Assembly: GCF_900110145.1 (NCBI RefSeq)
Contig: NZ_FOCP01000011.1
Location: 41,760-105,759, forward strand
DNA: 64,000 nucleotides
Origin: Nitrosomonas marina
GTDB taxonomy: Bacteria > Pseudomonadota > Gammaproteobacteria > Burkholderiales > Nitrosomonadaceae
Direction of reading: 5' to 3'
A model generated the notes under the pieces. The model was not told the DNA's origin and searched no databases. It was given only the letters and a program-made list of their open reading frames with translations. The translations under genes and the position numbers were made by a program. Positions 18,983 to 28,165 of this stretch are shown piece after piece. How positions within the stretch are numbered: the first letter of the stretch is position 1; each line of letters starts with the position of its first letter.

Positions 18983-19939
18983 ATGCGCTGTTTCAGCTTT
19001 CGCCGTTTTCGACTCATTGAGAATTTCTCGTTGGACAAACCATTCAGCTGTGTCTTTTTTGGCATTCTGTTTTTTTTAGTGGCCTGCTTACCGCTTTCTG
19101 TTGTGCGCGCCAGCACGCCGGAAGTTACCAAAAAACAAATCGGTATCGGCGCATTGGGTTATATCGAGCCCCGTTCCAGGGTGATCAGGGTTTCTCATAA
19201 CGCTGGCCCGGAGGGGGCCAGAGTTGCGCAGCTTTTTTTTCGGGAAGCAGATCAGGTCAAATCGGGCCAGAAACTGGCCCTGCTTTCTGATCACAAAAAG
19301 AAATTTGCCGAAGTCGATGCTGCCAAAACCCGCATCAAGGCGCTGGATGCACAACTGGCTGCCGAAAAAGCCACTATGGTTTTTAATCAAAAAGAATACC
19401 AGCGTTATGAATCGCTTTCACGCCAATCGATGACAACGATCTCTCACGCAGAAAACAAGCATCTCGCGTTCAAGCAATCGCAATTAAACGTGGAGCGTCT
19501 TTTAGCTGAAATTGACAATGCAAAATCCCAATTATTGATTGCTGAGGCGGAGCTCGAAAATACAATTATTTATGCGCCGATTACCGGTACGGTGCTAAAA
19601 ATTCTAACACGCCCCGGTGAACGCATTGCAGATGCCGGGTTACTGGAAATGGCCGATTTATCGCAACTGGACATTGTTGCCGAAGTATACGAGTCTGATT
19701 TATCCAAAGTCAAAGTCGGACAGCAGGCACGCATCAGCGCCCTTGGCTTCACACGCATGTACAGCGCCGAAGTCAGAGAACTCGGTTTTCAGGTCAAAAA
19801 AAACGACCTGAATGATACTGACCCTCTGGCCGACAGGGATAATCGTATCATTGAAGTACGTCTGACTCTTGAAACTGATGCCATCGTCGACCTGAAACAT
19901 CAGATTTTTCGCCAGGTACGCGTGCATATCAAGCCGTGA
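18983..19939 (+). CDS. devB: DevB-type membrane fusion protein of an ABC exporter
   Basis: Periplasmic adaptor of 318 residues linking an inner-membrane ABC permease to a TolC-like outer-membrane channel. It has an N-terminal anchor helix (about 25-43), a lipoyl-like half (IGALGYIEPRSRVIRVS), a helical hairpin (about 100-195, coiled coil around KTRIKALDAQLAAEKA) and the second lipoyl half (NTIIYAPITGTVLKILTRPGE). The DevB assignment rests on this and on the order B-C-A. It overlaps devC by four bases (GTGA). An upstream in-frame start at 18896 is less likely because it adds 29 untypical residues. Confidence 0.82.
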   Translation: MRCFSFRRFRLIENFSLDKPFSCVFFGILFFLVACLPLSVVRASTPEVTKKQIGIGALGYIEPRSRVIRVSHNAGPEGARVAQLFFREADQVKSGQKLALLSDHKKKFAEVDAAKTRIKALDAQLAAEKATMVFNQKEYQRYESLSRQSMTTISHAENKHLAFKQSQLNVERLLAEIDNAKSQLLIAEAELENTIIYAPITGTVLKILTRPGERIADAGLLEMADLSQLDIVAEVYESDLSKVKVGQQARISALGFTRMYSAEVRELGFQVKKNDLNDTDPLADRDNRIIEVRLTLETDAIVDLKHQIFRQVRVHIKP

Positions 19940-21105
19940 GCATCGTGAACACATGGTTTTTTCCGACGCGGCTTGCCTGGCGGCAGTTGATCCATGACCG
20001 GCTAAAACTGGCTGCAGCCACCAGTGGTGTATTATTTGCCTGTGTTCTGGTTTTTATGCAACTGGGCTTCAAAGATGCGTTGTATGCCAGTGCAGCTTCC
20101 ATGCCGCTGAAGTTCGATGGTGACCTGTTTTTGATCCACCAGCAAAGCGAGGCCATGTGGCGACCAGCGCAGTTTGAACGCAGCGAACTGATGCGCGCAC
20201 TGGGCCACCCGGCAGTGGCTGAAGTTGCACCGTTGTATCTGTCACTGGCAACATTCAAGGCACTGGACACTCAGGTTAAGCGAACATTGATGGTCTATGG
20301 CTACGATCCGGATACCGATTTGCTGAATGTCGATGCCATCAAAACCAGGAAGCGTGAACTGCGGGTTAAAGACACTGTCCTGTTTGACGAATACTCCCGC
20401 CCTGAATTCGGACCGGTAAGCAACATGTTAGAAGCTGGTCAGAACAGAACAGAGGTTAATGATTACAAAGTTACCATTCTGGGTGTTTTTCAACTGGGCA
20501 TTTCATTTGCAGCTGACGGCAATATCGTCACCAGCGATTTAAATTTCCTGCGCATCTTCCCGAACCGGAATGCCGAAGAGATTGATGTTGGTGTCATTCG
20601 ATTGCAACCCGGTGTATTCATACCGGAGATAAAAGAAGAACTCCGTGCTCATTTGAACGACTTTGTAAAAATCTACACGTATGAAGAAGTGCTCAAACAT
20701 GAACGGCTGTATTGGGAAAACGCCGCACCGATCGGGTTTATTTTCAACTTCGGCACCATCATGGGATTGATTGTCGGCATGGTAATTGTGTATCAGATCC
20801 TGTTTACCGAGATTAACAATTACCGTTTTGAATTCGCCACGTTGAAAGCCATGGGCTACCCACACAGCTATTTTATCCGCATGGTGTTTGCTTCAGCGTT
20901 CATTCTTGCCATTCTCGGTTTCGTACCAGGGCTGGCGCTGTCCAGCAGTCTGTACAATCTGGCTGAATCACAGATATTCATACCGATGCCTATGACATTT
21001 GAAAAAGCCTTTACTGTTTTCGTGTTTATCCTGTTTATGTGCACCACAGCCGGTTTCCTCGCGATCCACAGATTGGATTCAGCCAACCCCGCCGACATGT
21101 TCTGA
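19936..21105 (+). CDS. devC: DevC-type ABC exporter permease
   Basis: FtsX/MacB-fold permease of 389 residues: one N-terminal helix (about 25-45), a large periplasmic domain (about 50-260) and three C-terminal helices (about 267-290, 315-340 and 355-380). In cyanobacteria DevBCA exports glycolipids; in this organism the cargo is unknown. It starts with GTG inside the end of devB, which implies translational coupling, and ends five bases before devA. Confidence 0.84.
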   Translation: MSIVNTWFFPTRLAWRQLIHDRLKLAAATSGVLFACVLVFMQLGFKDALYASAASMPLKFDGDLFLIHQQSEAMWRPAQFERSELMRALGHPAVAEVAPLYLSLATFKALDTQVKRTLMVYGYDPDTDLLNVDAIKTRKRELRVKDTVLFDEYSRPEFGPVSNMLEAGQNRTEVNDYKVTILGVFQLGISFAADGNIVTSDLNFLRIFPNRNAEEIDVGVIRLQPGVFIPEIKEELRAHLNDFVKIYTYEEVLKHERLYWENAAPIGFIFNFGTIMGLIVGMVIVYQILFTEINNYRFEFATLKAMGYPHSYFIRMVFASAFILAILGFVPGLALSSSLYNLAESQIFIPMPMTFEKAFTVFVFILFMCTTAGFLAIHRLDSANPADMF

Positions 21106-21110
21106 GCATC

Positions 21111-21794
21111 ATGGTCATTGACGTTCACAATCTGAATTTCAGTTTTGGCAGCGGTTCACTCACCCAACCTGTACTAAAAGGCATTGATCTCGCCATCCGA
21201 AAAGGGGAAATTGTCCTTATGACGGGCCCGTCCGGCTCGGGTAAAACCACGCTGCTCACAATTATCGGCGGTTTGCGACAGGCCTCGAATGGCAGTGTGG
21301 TGATTCTCGGTGAACAACTGGTCAACAGCAATGAGCAGACTAAAGTGAAAATTCGTCGCCAGACAGGATATATCTTTCAGCAACACAATCTGCTCAAATC
21401 ACTTACAGCGCTGCAGAATGTGTGCATGACGCTGGAGTTACAGCGCGACCTGACAGAATCCGAACGACAATACCGCGCTCAACAGATTCTCGCCGCAGTC
21501 GGACTTGAAGACAGGATGCACTATTTTCCTGAAGCACTTTCCGGCGGCCAGCGACAGCGCGTCTCGATTGCCAGAGCACTGGCTGGGCGGCCCAAAATCA
21601 TTCTGGCTGACGAGCCGACCGCATCGCTGGATAGACAAAGCGGACATGACGCCGTCGAAATTTTAAAGCAGCTTGCCAAAGAACTGAATACGACCATCCT
21701 GCTGGTTACACATGATTATCGAATTCTTGACATTGCCGACCGCGTGGTTGAGTTGGAAGACGGTTTAGTTAAAGCCGTTGAGCATCAAGAATAA
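21111..21794 (+). CDS. devA: DevA-type ABC exporter ATP-binding protein
   Basis: ATPase of 227 residues, LolD/MacB-like. Walker A is GPSGSGKTTLL, the Q-loop is in YIFQQHNLL, the signature is LSGGQRQRVSIARAL, Walker B is IILADEPTASLD and the H-loop is in LLVTHDYR. All catalytic residues are present. The frame is open further upstream inside devC, but the ATG at 21111, five bases after the devC stop, gives the normal ABC N-terminus (VIDVHNLNFSFG). Confidence 0.9.
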   Translation: MVIDVHNLNFSFGSGSLTQPVLKGIDLAIRKGEIVLMTGPSGSGKTTLLTIIGGLRQASNGSVVILGEQLVNSNEQTKVKIRRQTGYIFQQHNLLKSLTALQNVCMTLELQRDLTESERQYRAQQILAAVGLEDRMHYFPEALSGGQRQRVSIARALAGRPKIILADEPTASLDRQSGHDAVEILKQLAKELNTTILLVTHDYRILDIADRVVELEDGLVKAVEHQE

Positions 21795-21921
21795 GCGGCT
21801 TGTTGTTTTTGATACTTGTTTCTGGTTCGTGGTAACCGTCAGACAAGGGCAAAAACTCTTTGCATTCCGTTTAATCAGAAACGATAATCACCAGAAAACA
21901 TAATCGTTCATCTGTTCGAGC

Positions 21922-21937
21922 CGTACTTTATAGTACG
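21922..21937. promoter_or_regulatory. Short inverted repeat, possible operator
   Basis: CGTACT and AGTACG face each other across TTAT, a perfect six-base dyad. The flanks do not extend it, and no promoter can be placed with confidence, so the role is open. Confidence 0.25.
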
Positions 21938-22283
21938 CTATCAGCCCAGATGTATACATACCGCCTGCTGCTCAGGTTACGCGAGACCCGTTGTGACAAT
22001 CCTGTATCCGAACGATCCTGCACTTTTATACTTTGATTTCAATATCTCATAGTCCGGATTGAATCGCCCGGTCAGGAAGATATCCATTACTCACTACAGT
22101 TCATTTACATTCATCAGTATTTAAATTACCATTTTTTCCAATAAAGCTGACCATTTCTGATTCTATCGCCGCCGCCAGTATTTTACGCGCATCTTTTCGC
22201 AACCCTGCCTGTGTCGGATCATACCAGCCTGATCTGACTTGCTGACTTCGTCACAGGCCGAGCAAGCTTATAACTCTTTCAGT

Positions 22284-22297
22284 TTGACATAGATCAA
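22284..22297 (+). promoter_or_regulatory. FNR/Anr-type binding site
   Basis: TTGACATAGATCAA matches the FNR-family consensus TTGAT-N4-ATCAA in nine of ten positions. It lies 95 bases upstream of the ATG of the small lipoprotein, on a plausible distance for a class II activator site if transcription starts near 22332. FNR homologues answer to oxygen limitation and related ones to nitric oxide; which acts here is not visible. Confidence 0.5.
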
Positions 22298-22391
22298 GGT
22301 ACGGTAGATGCATTACAGGCACCATTGCGAATCGTATATCATCCAATGACAATGATATCGTTTATTTTCAATTTTAAAGGACTATATCTAT

Positions 22392-22535
22392 ATGAAACAA
22401 TTAGCACTTGTTTTTGTTTTGCTGTCTTCATTCATGTTTATGGCATGCTCTCCATCTGCACCGGAGTCTCCCAATCCGGACAGTTATGGGCAAACCATTC
22501 AACCTGATCATAATGTGCCAGCAGATCATCTGTAA
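22392..22535 (+). CDS. Small lipoprotein, 47 residues
   Basis: A basic start (MK), a hydrophobic core and a lipobox ending FMAC put the lipid-modified Cys at residue 19; the mature 29 residues are Pro-rich and acidic (SPSAPESPNPDSYG). AAAGGA ten bases before the ATG is a good ribosome site. In E. coli a small lipoprotein gene (lptM, formerly yifL) sits upstream of dapF. Here dapF is also near, but a GNAT gene intervenes and the LptM signature GLKGPLY is missing, so I do not name it so. An FNR-type box lies upstream. Confidence 0.72.
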   Translation: MKQLALVFVLLSSFMFMACSPSAPESPNPDSYGQTIQPDHNVPADHL

Positions 22536-22802
22536 ACAAGTAATTTAAACGTACTGAAAGCATTGTTAACTCTTCATAACTTGCTTTCAGTAACTATTTA
22601 AAAAAACATTTTTATTAACTATCAGACAGATTCTTCCATGAACGCGCCTGGCACGCTTGATTTCAGCACAGTTCATGCGCACAAAAATCTATATTCGCTT
22701 CCGACTTAACAAATACCTTCACAACTCTTGCGTGTTTCCTGGATTTTTCGAGTGTCCATGACGCTCAGCACTGATTTCCACTAGATATAAAACAGCCCGG
22801 TG

Positions 22803-23321
22803 ATGATTAAAATTCTGCCACTTACAAAGAATGATTCTGCCACTATCTCTATTCTGGCCAGAGAAATCTGGTTCAGACAATACTGTGACATGCTCTCGAA
22901 CGCACAAATCTATTATATGCTGGCACAACGCTACTGTCCTGTGCTGATTCAGTCTCAATTATCAGAAGAAAATATCTGGTGGAAAAAACTGGTTATAAAC
23001 GATACTATCATTGGCTTCTCCTGCTGCACGCGCGCATGCATACCGAATGAATTGAAAGAATTGAAAATCGACAAATTGTATATACATCACGACTATCACC
23101 GCAGAGGTTATGGCAAAATACTCATAGATGATGCGATAGAAACTATGCGCGGGATTGGCTGTAGCAAATTGACACTGACTGTCAACAAGGAGAACCATGG
23201 CGCTATCCACGCATACCGACATTATGGTTTCGAGATCATCGGAGACAGTGTCGTCGATATCGGCTGCGGCTTCGTCATGAATGATTACCTGATGTCGCTG
23301 ACACCTGAGATTTCAATTTGA
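22803..23321 (+). CDS. GNAT family N-acetyltransferase
   Basis: 172 residues with the acetyl-CoA pocket in LYIHHDYHRRGYGKILIDD (R-R-G-Y-G) and the late motif AIHAYRHYGFEI. The general form resembles RimI/PhnO-like acetyltransferases; the acceptor cannot be told. A GTG at 22800 precedes the ATG at 22803 by one codon. It ends 15 bases before dapF, so it may lead the dapF-DUF484-xerC transcript. Confidence 0.84.
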   Translation: MIKILPLTKNDSATISILAREIWFRQYCDMLSNAQIYYMLAQRYCPVLIQSQLSEENIWWKKLVINDTIIGFSCCTRACIPNELKELKIDKLYIHHDYHRRGYGKILIDDAIETMRGIGCSKLTLTVNKENHGAIHAYRHYGFEIIGDSVVDIGCGFVMNDYLMSLTPEISI

Positions 23322-23336
23322 ATCATTTCATTTCAG

Positions 23337-24164
23337 ATGAATATAAAATTTACCAAGATGCACGGACTTGGCAATGATTTTGTGGTTATTGACTGCATCA
23401 ATCAAAACGTTTCATTGAATCGCGAACAAATACGTTTTATTGCCGACAGGCACTTCGGGATTGGCTGCGATCAGATTTTGCTAGTAGAAAAGGCATCCAC
23501 TGGTGCTGACTTTTTTTACCGCATTTTTAATGCCGACGGTGGCGAAGTGGAACAATGCGGCAACGGGGCGCGCTGTTTTGTTCGTTTCGTACATGATCAG
23601 GGTCTCACAAAAAAAAATTCGGTTCGAGTCACAACGCTTAGCGGTGAAATTACACCGGTATTACAGGAAAATGGTGATGTCATGGTCAATATGGGTATCC
23701 CCCTGTTTGAGCCAGAACAAATCCCCTTTGTAGCTGACAAACAGGCAATAACTTATTTACTTGATGTGGAAGGAAAGACTGTTAAAATTAGCGTATTATC
23801 AATGGGAAACCCACACGCGGTACGTATCGTTGAAAACGTGGAGACAGCGCCTGTAAACAGTGAAGGTGCATTCATCGAGACACACCCGCGTTTTCCCAAA
23901 CGCGTCAATGTCGGCTACATGCAAATTGATGACCGTCATCATATACGGTTACGTGTATTCGAACGGGGCGCGGGAGAAACACTCGCTTGCGGCACAGGTG
24001 CATGCGCAGCAGTGGTCACCGGTATTCGGCAGAATCTGCTGGACACACCTGTGTCTGTCAGCACACGCGGTGGCAAACTGTCTGTCAGTTGGAAAGGAGA
24101 AAATACGCCTGTGATGATGACAGGACCTGCCGTGAGCGTGTTCGAGGGCGAGATTAATCTGTAA
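23337..24164 (+). CDS. dapF: Diaminopimelate epimerase
   Basis: Interconverts LL- and meso-diaminopimelate, the last step before lysine and a peptidoglycan precursor; cytoplasmic. The two catalytic Cys are in place: Cys74 in EQCGNGARC and Cys218 in LACGTGACA. The start [15 protein letters not shown] is typical and 275 residues is the normal length. First gene of the common proteobacterial order dapF-DUF484-xerC. Confidence 0.97.
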   Translation: MNIKFTKMHGLGNDFVVIDCINQNVSLNREQIRFIADRHFGIGCDQILLVEKASTGADFFYRIFNADGGEVEQCGNGARCFVRFVHDQGLTKKNSVRVTTLSGEITPVLQENGDVMVNMGIPLFEPEQIPFVADKQAITYLLDVEGKTVKISVLSMGNPHAVRIVENVETAPVNSEGAFIETHPRFPKRVNVGYMQIDDRHHIRLRVFERGAGETLACGTGACAAVVTGIRQNLLDTPVSVSTRGGKLSVSWKGENTPVMMTGPAVSVFEGEINL

Positions 24165-24237
24165 AATGGCAACCTAGACAAATCGGCTTGCTCAACATGC
24201 ATTTATTCACATCAACACTAGGTATCCAGGAAAAATA

Positions 24238-24927
24238 ATGAAACCGGAAGATGTTGCGCACTACCTTGCAAATCACCCTGATTTTTTTAACGACAATATG
24301 GATTTATTGGCCGATCTGCAAATTCCGCACCCGCACCAGAAAAATGTGGTTTCACTGCATGAGCGGCAGACAGCCGCCCTCAAAGATAAAAATAAAGTTC
24401 TGCAGGACAAGCTATTGGAGTTAATCAGTTTTGGCGAGGAAAATGATGCTATCAGCGAAAAAATGCACCGCCTGACGATTGCATTACTGACTGCATATAA
24501 TTTCGACGATTTCCTAAACGGACTCAGCTACAGCCTGCGTGAGGATTTTGCCATTCCTTATTATGTCATGCGGCTATGGGAGCTTGAGTGTGAAAATAAG
24601 GAATATGAAGAATTTGCCGCAACCAGCGAAGACATTCATGCGATAGCCACAAGTTTGACTCAGCCATATTGTGGCAATCATGTGGCTGATGGCATCAAGG
24701 CGTTGTTTGCTGAAAATGCCGAACAGTTGCAATCATTTTCCATGATACCACTCAATACCACCCGCTCTATCGGCCTGCTGGTCCTGGCCAGCCCGGAAAT
24801 TGAGCGCTTCTATGCCGATATGGGCACACTTCATTTAAAACGGCTTGGTGAACTTGTCAGCGCATCAATTGCGCGTCATACAATGACTACAAGTAACCCA
24901 CAAAATCAACAACCAGCGCCCAACTGA
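24238..24927 (+). CDS. DUF484 family protein
   Basis: 229-residue cytoplasmic protein of the DUF484 family (E. coli YigA), which has a GAF-like fold; the function is not established. The N-terminal VAHYLANHPDFFNDNMDLLADLQIPH pattern (quoted as LANHPDFF and LADLQIPH) is diagnostic. It sits, as usual, between dapF and xerC, and its TGA shares one base with the xerC ATG. Confidence 0.92.
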   Translation: MKPEDVAHYLANHPDFFNDNMDLLADLQIPHPHQKNVVSLHERQTAALKDKNKVLQDKLLELISFGEENDAISEKMHRLTIALLTAYNFDDFLNGLSYSLREDFAIPYYVMRLWELECENKEYEEFAATSEDIHAIATSLTQPYCGNHVADGIKALFAENAEQLQSFSMIPLNTTRSIGLLVLASPEIERFYADMGTLHLKRLGELVSASIARHTMTTSNPQNQQPAPN

Positions 24928-25826
24928 TGGACACCCAGTCTAAATCATTTGCAACCGCTTTCAATCAGCATCTTGCAAGTGAACGCCGACTTTCGGCACA
25001 TACATGCAAGAGTTACGCCCATGACATTCATATTCTGTTCAGGGAAATCGCGCCTACCACAATTGCCCAGGCACAGTCCCAGCATATCCGCCATGCAATC
25101 ATACGGCTGCACGGCATGGGATATTCAGGCAGGAGTCTCAGTCGCATGTTATCGGCCTGGCGCAGGTTTTATCATTATCTGATACGCGATTACAGCTTTA
25201 ACCATAATCCATGCATAGGCATACGCGTGCCCAAATCGACCAAGAAACTGCCGCACGCGCTCTCTCCTGATGAAACCGCACAACTGCTAACCTTTGCAAG
25301 TTTGGAGTCCTTGACGATTCGTGACCGTGCCATGTTCGAGTTATTTTATTCTTCAGGATTGCGGCTGGCCGAGCTTACACAACTTCGAATCAATGATATA
25401 GATTTGTCGGAAGGAACGGTGAGAGTTACTGGCAAAGGCGGTAAAACGCGTATTGTACCGGTAGGAAAAAAGGCGATTGAAGCATTGCAGATATGGTCGG
25501 ATTACCGAAGCCAGATCGTTAGAAATGGTATCGACACAATGTTTCTGACTCATCACGGCAATGCTATCAGCGCCAGAACTGTCAGCCATCGATTGAAAAT
25601 TCACAGCAAGCGACAGAGCATGCACAAAAATGTCCATCCACACATTTTGCGTCATTCGTTTGCATCGCATTTACTGCAGTCAAGTGGCGATTTGCGTGCA
25701 GTACAAGAAATGCTGGGACATGCACATATTACATCCACCCAGGTATATACACACCTTGATTTCCAGCATTTGGCGCATGTGTACGATGCCGCGCATCCAC
25801 GCGCCAAAAAGAAGCAAGACAATTGA
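24927..25826 (+). CDS. xerC: Tyrosine recombinase XerC
   Basis: Site-specific recombinase that, with XerD, resolves chromosome dimers at dif. It has the N-terminal SAM-like DNA-binding domain (about 1-95) and the catalytic domain with Arg in GLRLAELTQL, Lys in VTGKGGKTR, His-x-x-Arg in HILRHSFASHLL, His in LGHAHI and the nucleophile Tyr in STQVYTH. Length 299, as expected. No dif-like site was noticed in the window. Confidence 0.95.
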   Translation: MDTQSKSFATAFNQHLASERRLSAHTCKSYAHDIHILFREIAPTTIAQAQSQHIRHAIIRLHGMGYSGRSLSRMLSAWRRFYHYLIRDYSFNHNPCIGIRVPKSTKKLPHALSPDETAQLLTFASLESLTIRDRAMFELFYSSGLRLAELTQLRINDIDLSEGTVRVTGKGGKTRIVPVGKKAIEALQIWSDYRSQIVRNGIDTMFLTHHGNAISARTVSHRLKIHSKRQSMHKNVHPHILRHSFASHLLQSSGDLRAVQEMLGHAHITSTQVYTHLDFQHLAHVYDAAHPRAKKKQDN

Positions 25827-25939
25827 TACAAAGCGGATAGCATTCATTCTGCTTTATCGTCATCGCTTTCTCTCAGTATAGGTCGGCTGTTATCAGGTAT
25901 AATTCAGGTTTTGAATCAGCTCAGATATAAAAACAGGTC

Positions 25940-26461
25940 ATGACAACAATCGTATCAGTAAGACGGGGAAATCAAGTCGCACTCGGCGGAGACGGACAGG
26001 TTACCCTTGGCGCAGTCGTTGCCAAGTCGAGTGCACGAAAAGTTCGCAGACTTTATCATGACAAAATTCTAGCCGGATTTGCCGGTGGCACGGCCGATGC
26101 GTTTACATTATTCGAACGTTTCGAAGGCAAGCTTGAAGCGCATCACGGCCATTTGATGCGATCTGCAGTTGAACTTGCCAAAGACTGGCGCACCGACCGC
26201 ATGCTGCGCCGGCTTGAAGCCATGCTCGTGGTCGCGAGTGAAGATTCGACATTGATTATCACCGGTGCAGGTGATGTTATCGAACCCGAATACGGTCTTG
26301 CAGCAATCGGCAGCGGCGGTTCTTATGCACATGCTGCTGCACGAGCGCTTCTGGAAAACACTGAGTTACCGCCCAAGGAAATTGTAACCAAGGCATTAAT
26401 AATTGCAGGTGATTTGTGCATCTACACAAACCAGCAACATGCCATCGAAACCATAAACTAA
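25940..26461 (+). CDS. hslV: ATP-dependent protease subunit HslV
   Basis: Proteolytic dodecamer of the HslUV (ClpQY) protease, a bacterial relative of the proteasome beta subunit. After removal of Met the nucleophile Thr2 leads [18 protein letters not shown] and the Lys at [10 protein letters not shown] follow. The length of 173 residues is standard. It is paired with hslU 64 bases downstream. Heat-shock control is known in relatives; I could not identify a sigma-32 promoter with confidence. Confidence 0.97.
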   Translation: MTTIVSVRRGNQVALGGDGQVTLGAVVAKSSARKVRRLYHDKILAGFAGGTADAFTLFERFEGKLEAHHGHLMRSAVELAKDWRTDRMLRRLEAMLVVASEDSTLIITGAGDVIEPEYGLAAIGSGGSYAHAAARALLENTELPPKEIVTKALIIAGDLCIYTNQQHAIETIN

Positions 26462-26525
26462 TTTGCGGCGTCCTTAATACTTTGCCGCTTTTACCAAACA
26501 ACTTTTACATTTACACTTTAGAATC

Positions 26526-27860
26526 ATGTCTCAAATGACGCCACAGGAAATTGTCCACGAACTGGACAAGCATATTATCGGACAGAATTCAGCCAAGCGC
26601 GCAGTGGCCATTGCGCTCAGAAACCGGTGGCGGAGGCAGCAAATTGCCGATCCACTGCGGCAAGAAATCACGCCTAAAAATATTCTGATGATTGGCCCAA
26701 CAGGTGTTGGAAAAACCGAAATTGCAAGGCGCCTAGCCAAGCTGGCAGACGCACCTTTCATTAAAATCGAAGCAACCAAATTTACCGAAGTCGGTTATGT
26801 TGGCCGCGATGTGGATTCCATCATCAGGGATCTGGTTGAGACGGCAATCAAGCAATTGCGCGAAAAGGAAACCAAGAAGAAACAACCACTTGCAGAGGAC
26901 CGCGCAGAAGAACGGATTCTTGACGCATTATTGCCGCCTGCACGGAATTTTGATTCACATCTCAGTTCAACCGAAGAAGACAACTCGACACGGCAGAAAT
27001 TTCGTAAGAAACTACGCGAAGGTAATCTTGACGATAAAGAAATCGACATTGAAATCGCAACACCGCGCGCCAGTATGGAAATTTTCGCGCCACCCGGTAT
27101 GGAGGACCTGACTTCCCAGATACAAGGGATGTTCCAGAATATGACCGGCGATAGAAAAAGGACCCGAAAGCTTACCATTCGAGAAGCAAAAAAACTGCTT
27201 ATTGAAGAAGAAGCCGCTAAAATGGTCAATGATGAAGAACTGAAGCTCAACGCGATCCAGAATGTAGAACAAAACGGTATTGTTTTTCTGGATGAAATTG
27301 ACAAAATAACCAGCCGCTCCGGCAATGTATCGGGGGGCGACGTGTCCCGCCAGGGTGTGCAGCGCGATTTGCTGCCATTGGTTGAGGGCACTACAATCTC
27401 TACCAAATACGGCATGATCAGAACAGATCATATTCTTTTTGTAGCAAGCGGTGCTTTTCATTTGACAAAACCTTCTGATTTAATCCCCGAGCTGCAGGGT
27501 CGTTTTCCGATACGTGTAGAGCTGACCAGCCTGAGCGTCAGTGACTTCGAACAGATATTGACCAATACCGACGCATGCCTGACTCGCCAATACGAAGCAC
27601 TGCTTAAAACAGAGAGTATCGAACTCAAATTTTCATCAGACGCAATCAAACGACTCGCCGAAATCGCTTATTCCGTTAACAACAAAACCGAGAATATTGG
27701 CGCAAGGCGCCTGCATACCGTCATGGAAAGAATGTTGGAAGATATTTCATTTAACGCGCCCAAACACAGTGGAAAAACGATCGAAATTGATGCTGTGTAT
27801 GTAGAGGAGCGTCTGGGTGAATTATCTCAGAGCGAAGATCTGGCGCGTTATGTGCTCTAA
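26526..27860 (+). CDS. hslU: ATP-dependent protease ATPase subunit HslU
   Basis: AAA+ unfoldase of HslUV, 444 residues. Walker A is [15 protein letters not shown], Walker B is [11 protein letters not shown], the pore loop is in the GYVGRD motif ([12 protein letters not shown]), and sensor 2 is in [13 protein letters not shown]. The intermediate (I) domain lies at about 110-240. The C-terminal end LARYVL is the tail that docks into HslV. A hairpin terminator follows 16 bases after the stop. Confidence 0.97.
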   Translation: MSQMTPQEIVHELDKHIIGQNSAKRAVAIALRNRWRRQQIADPLRQEITPKNILMIGPTGVGKTEIARRLAKLADAPFIKIEATKFTEVGYVGRDVDSIIRDLVETAIKQLREKETKKKQPLAEDRAEERILDALLPPARNFDSHLSSTEEDNSTRQKFRKKLREGNLDDKEIDIEIATPRASMEIFAPPGMEDLTSQIQGMFQNMTGDRKRTRKLTIREAKKLLIEEEAAKMVNDEELKLNAIQNVEQNGIVFLDEIDKITSRSGNVSGGDVSRQGVQRDLLPLVEGTTISTKYGMIRTDHILFVASGAFHLTKPSDLIPELQGRFPIRVELTSLSVSDFEQILTNTDACLTRQYEALLKTESIELKFSSDAIKRLAEIAYSVNNKTENIGARRLHTVMERMLEDISFNAPKHSGKTIEIDAVYVEERLGELSQSEDLARYVL

Positions 27861-27876
27861 TTATAGAAAGCAAAAA

Positions 27877-27903
27877 AAAGCATCTCGAGATAGAGATGCT
27901 TTT
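27877..27903 (+). terminator. Rho-independent terminator of hslVU
   Basis: AAAGCATCTC (27877-27886) pairs with GAGATGCTTT (27893-27902) around a six-base loop, with A-rich DNA before and a short T run after, directly behind hslU. Confidence 0.8.
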
Positions 27904-28165
27904 CAAATATAATCACTAGGAGAGAAACCGGACTTTAACATGCGGCATCTACCGAATGCCTTTGGGCAGTTGGTCCAGATAACTACCATTATATTAGTGT
28001 CCACTATTTTTATTTACATAATAAACCGGTTATTTACCGTCCATTTATCACATTTTTACCCGGACACCGGCTTGCCCGTACTAAATTACCGGGCCGCCTT
28101 CACTATTATTATTCCAATCAAGTATCACTGAAAAACTTGCTTCTGCCATGTTTCACAAGCAGTAC

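Larger units (their letters stand above)
21795..22391. other. Intergenic interval, 597 bases, with regulatory sequences
   Basis: No protein gene is supported. The interval contains an inverted repeat CGTACT-N4-AGTACG at 21922-21937 and, near its end, an FNR-type box at 22284-22297 about 95 bases before the small lipoprotein gene. Confidence 0.55.

Noticed and set aside
22392..22535. Naming the small lipoprotein LptM because dapF is nearby
   Set aside because: The GLKGPLY-type signature is missing and a GNAT gene separates it from dapF.
26465..26488. GCGGC/GCCGC inverted repeat between hslV and hslU
   Set aside because: Five pairs around a 14-base loop; too weak to call an attenuator.
27940..28131. 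63-codon plus-strand frame with one hydrophobic stretch after the hslU terminator
   Set aside because: Lies in the AT-rich gap opposite the end of the BT1 gene; no ribosome site of note and no recognisable family.
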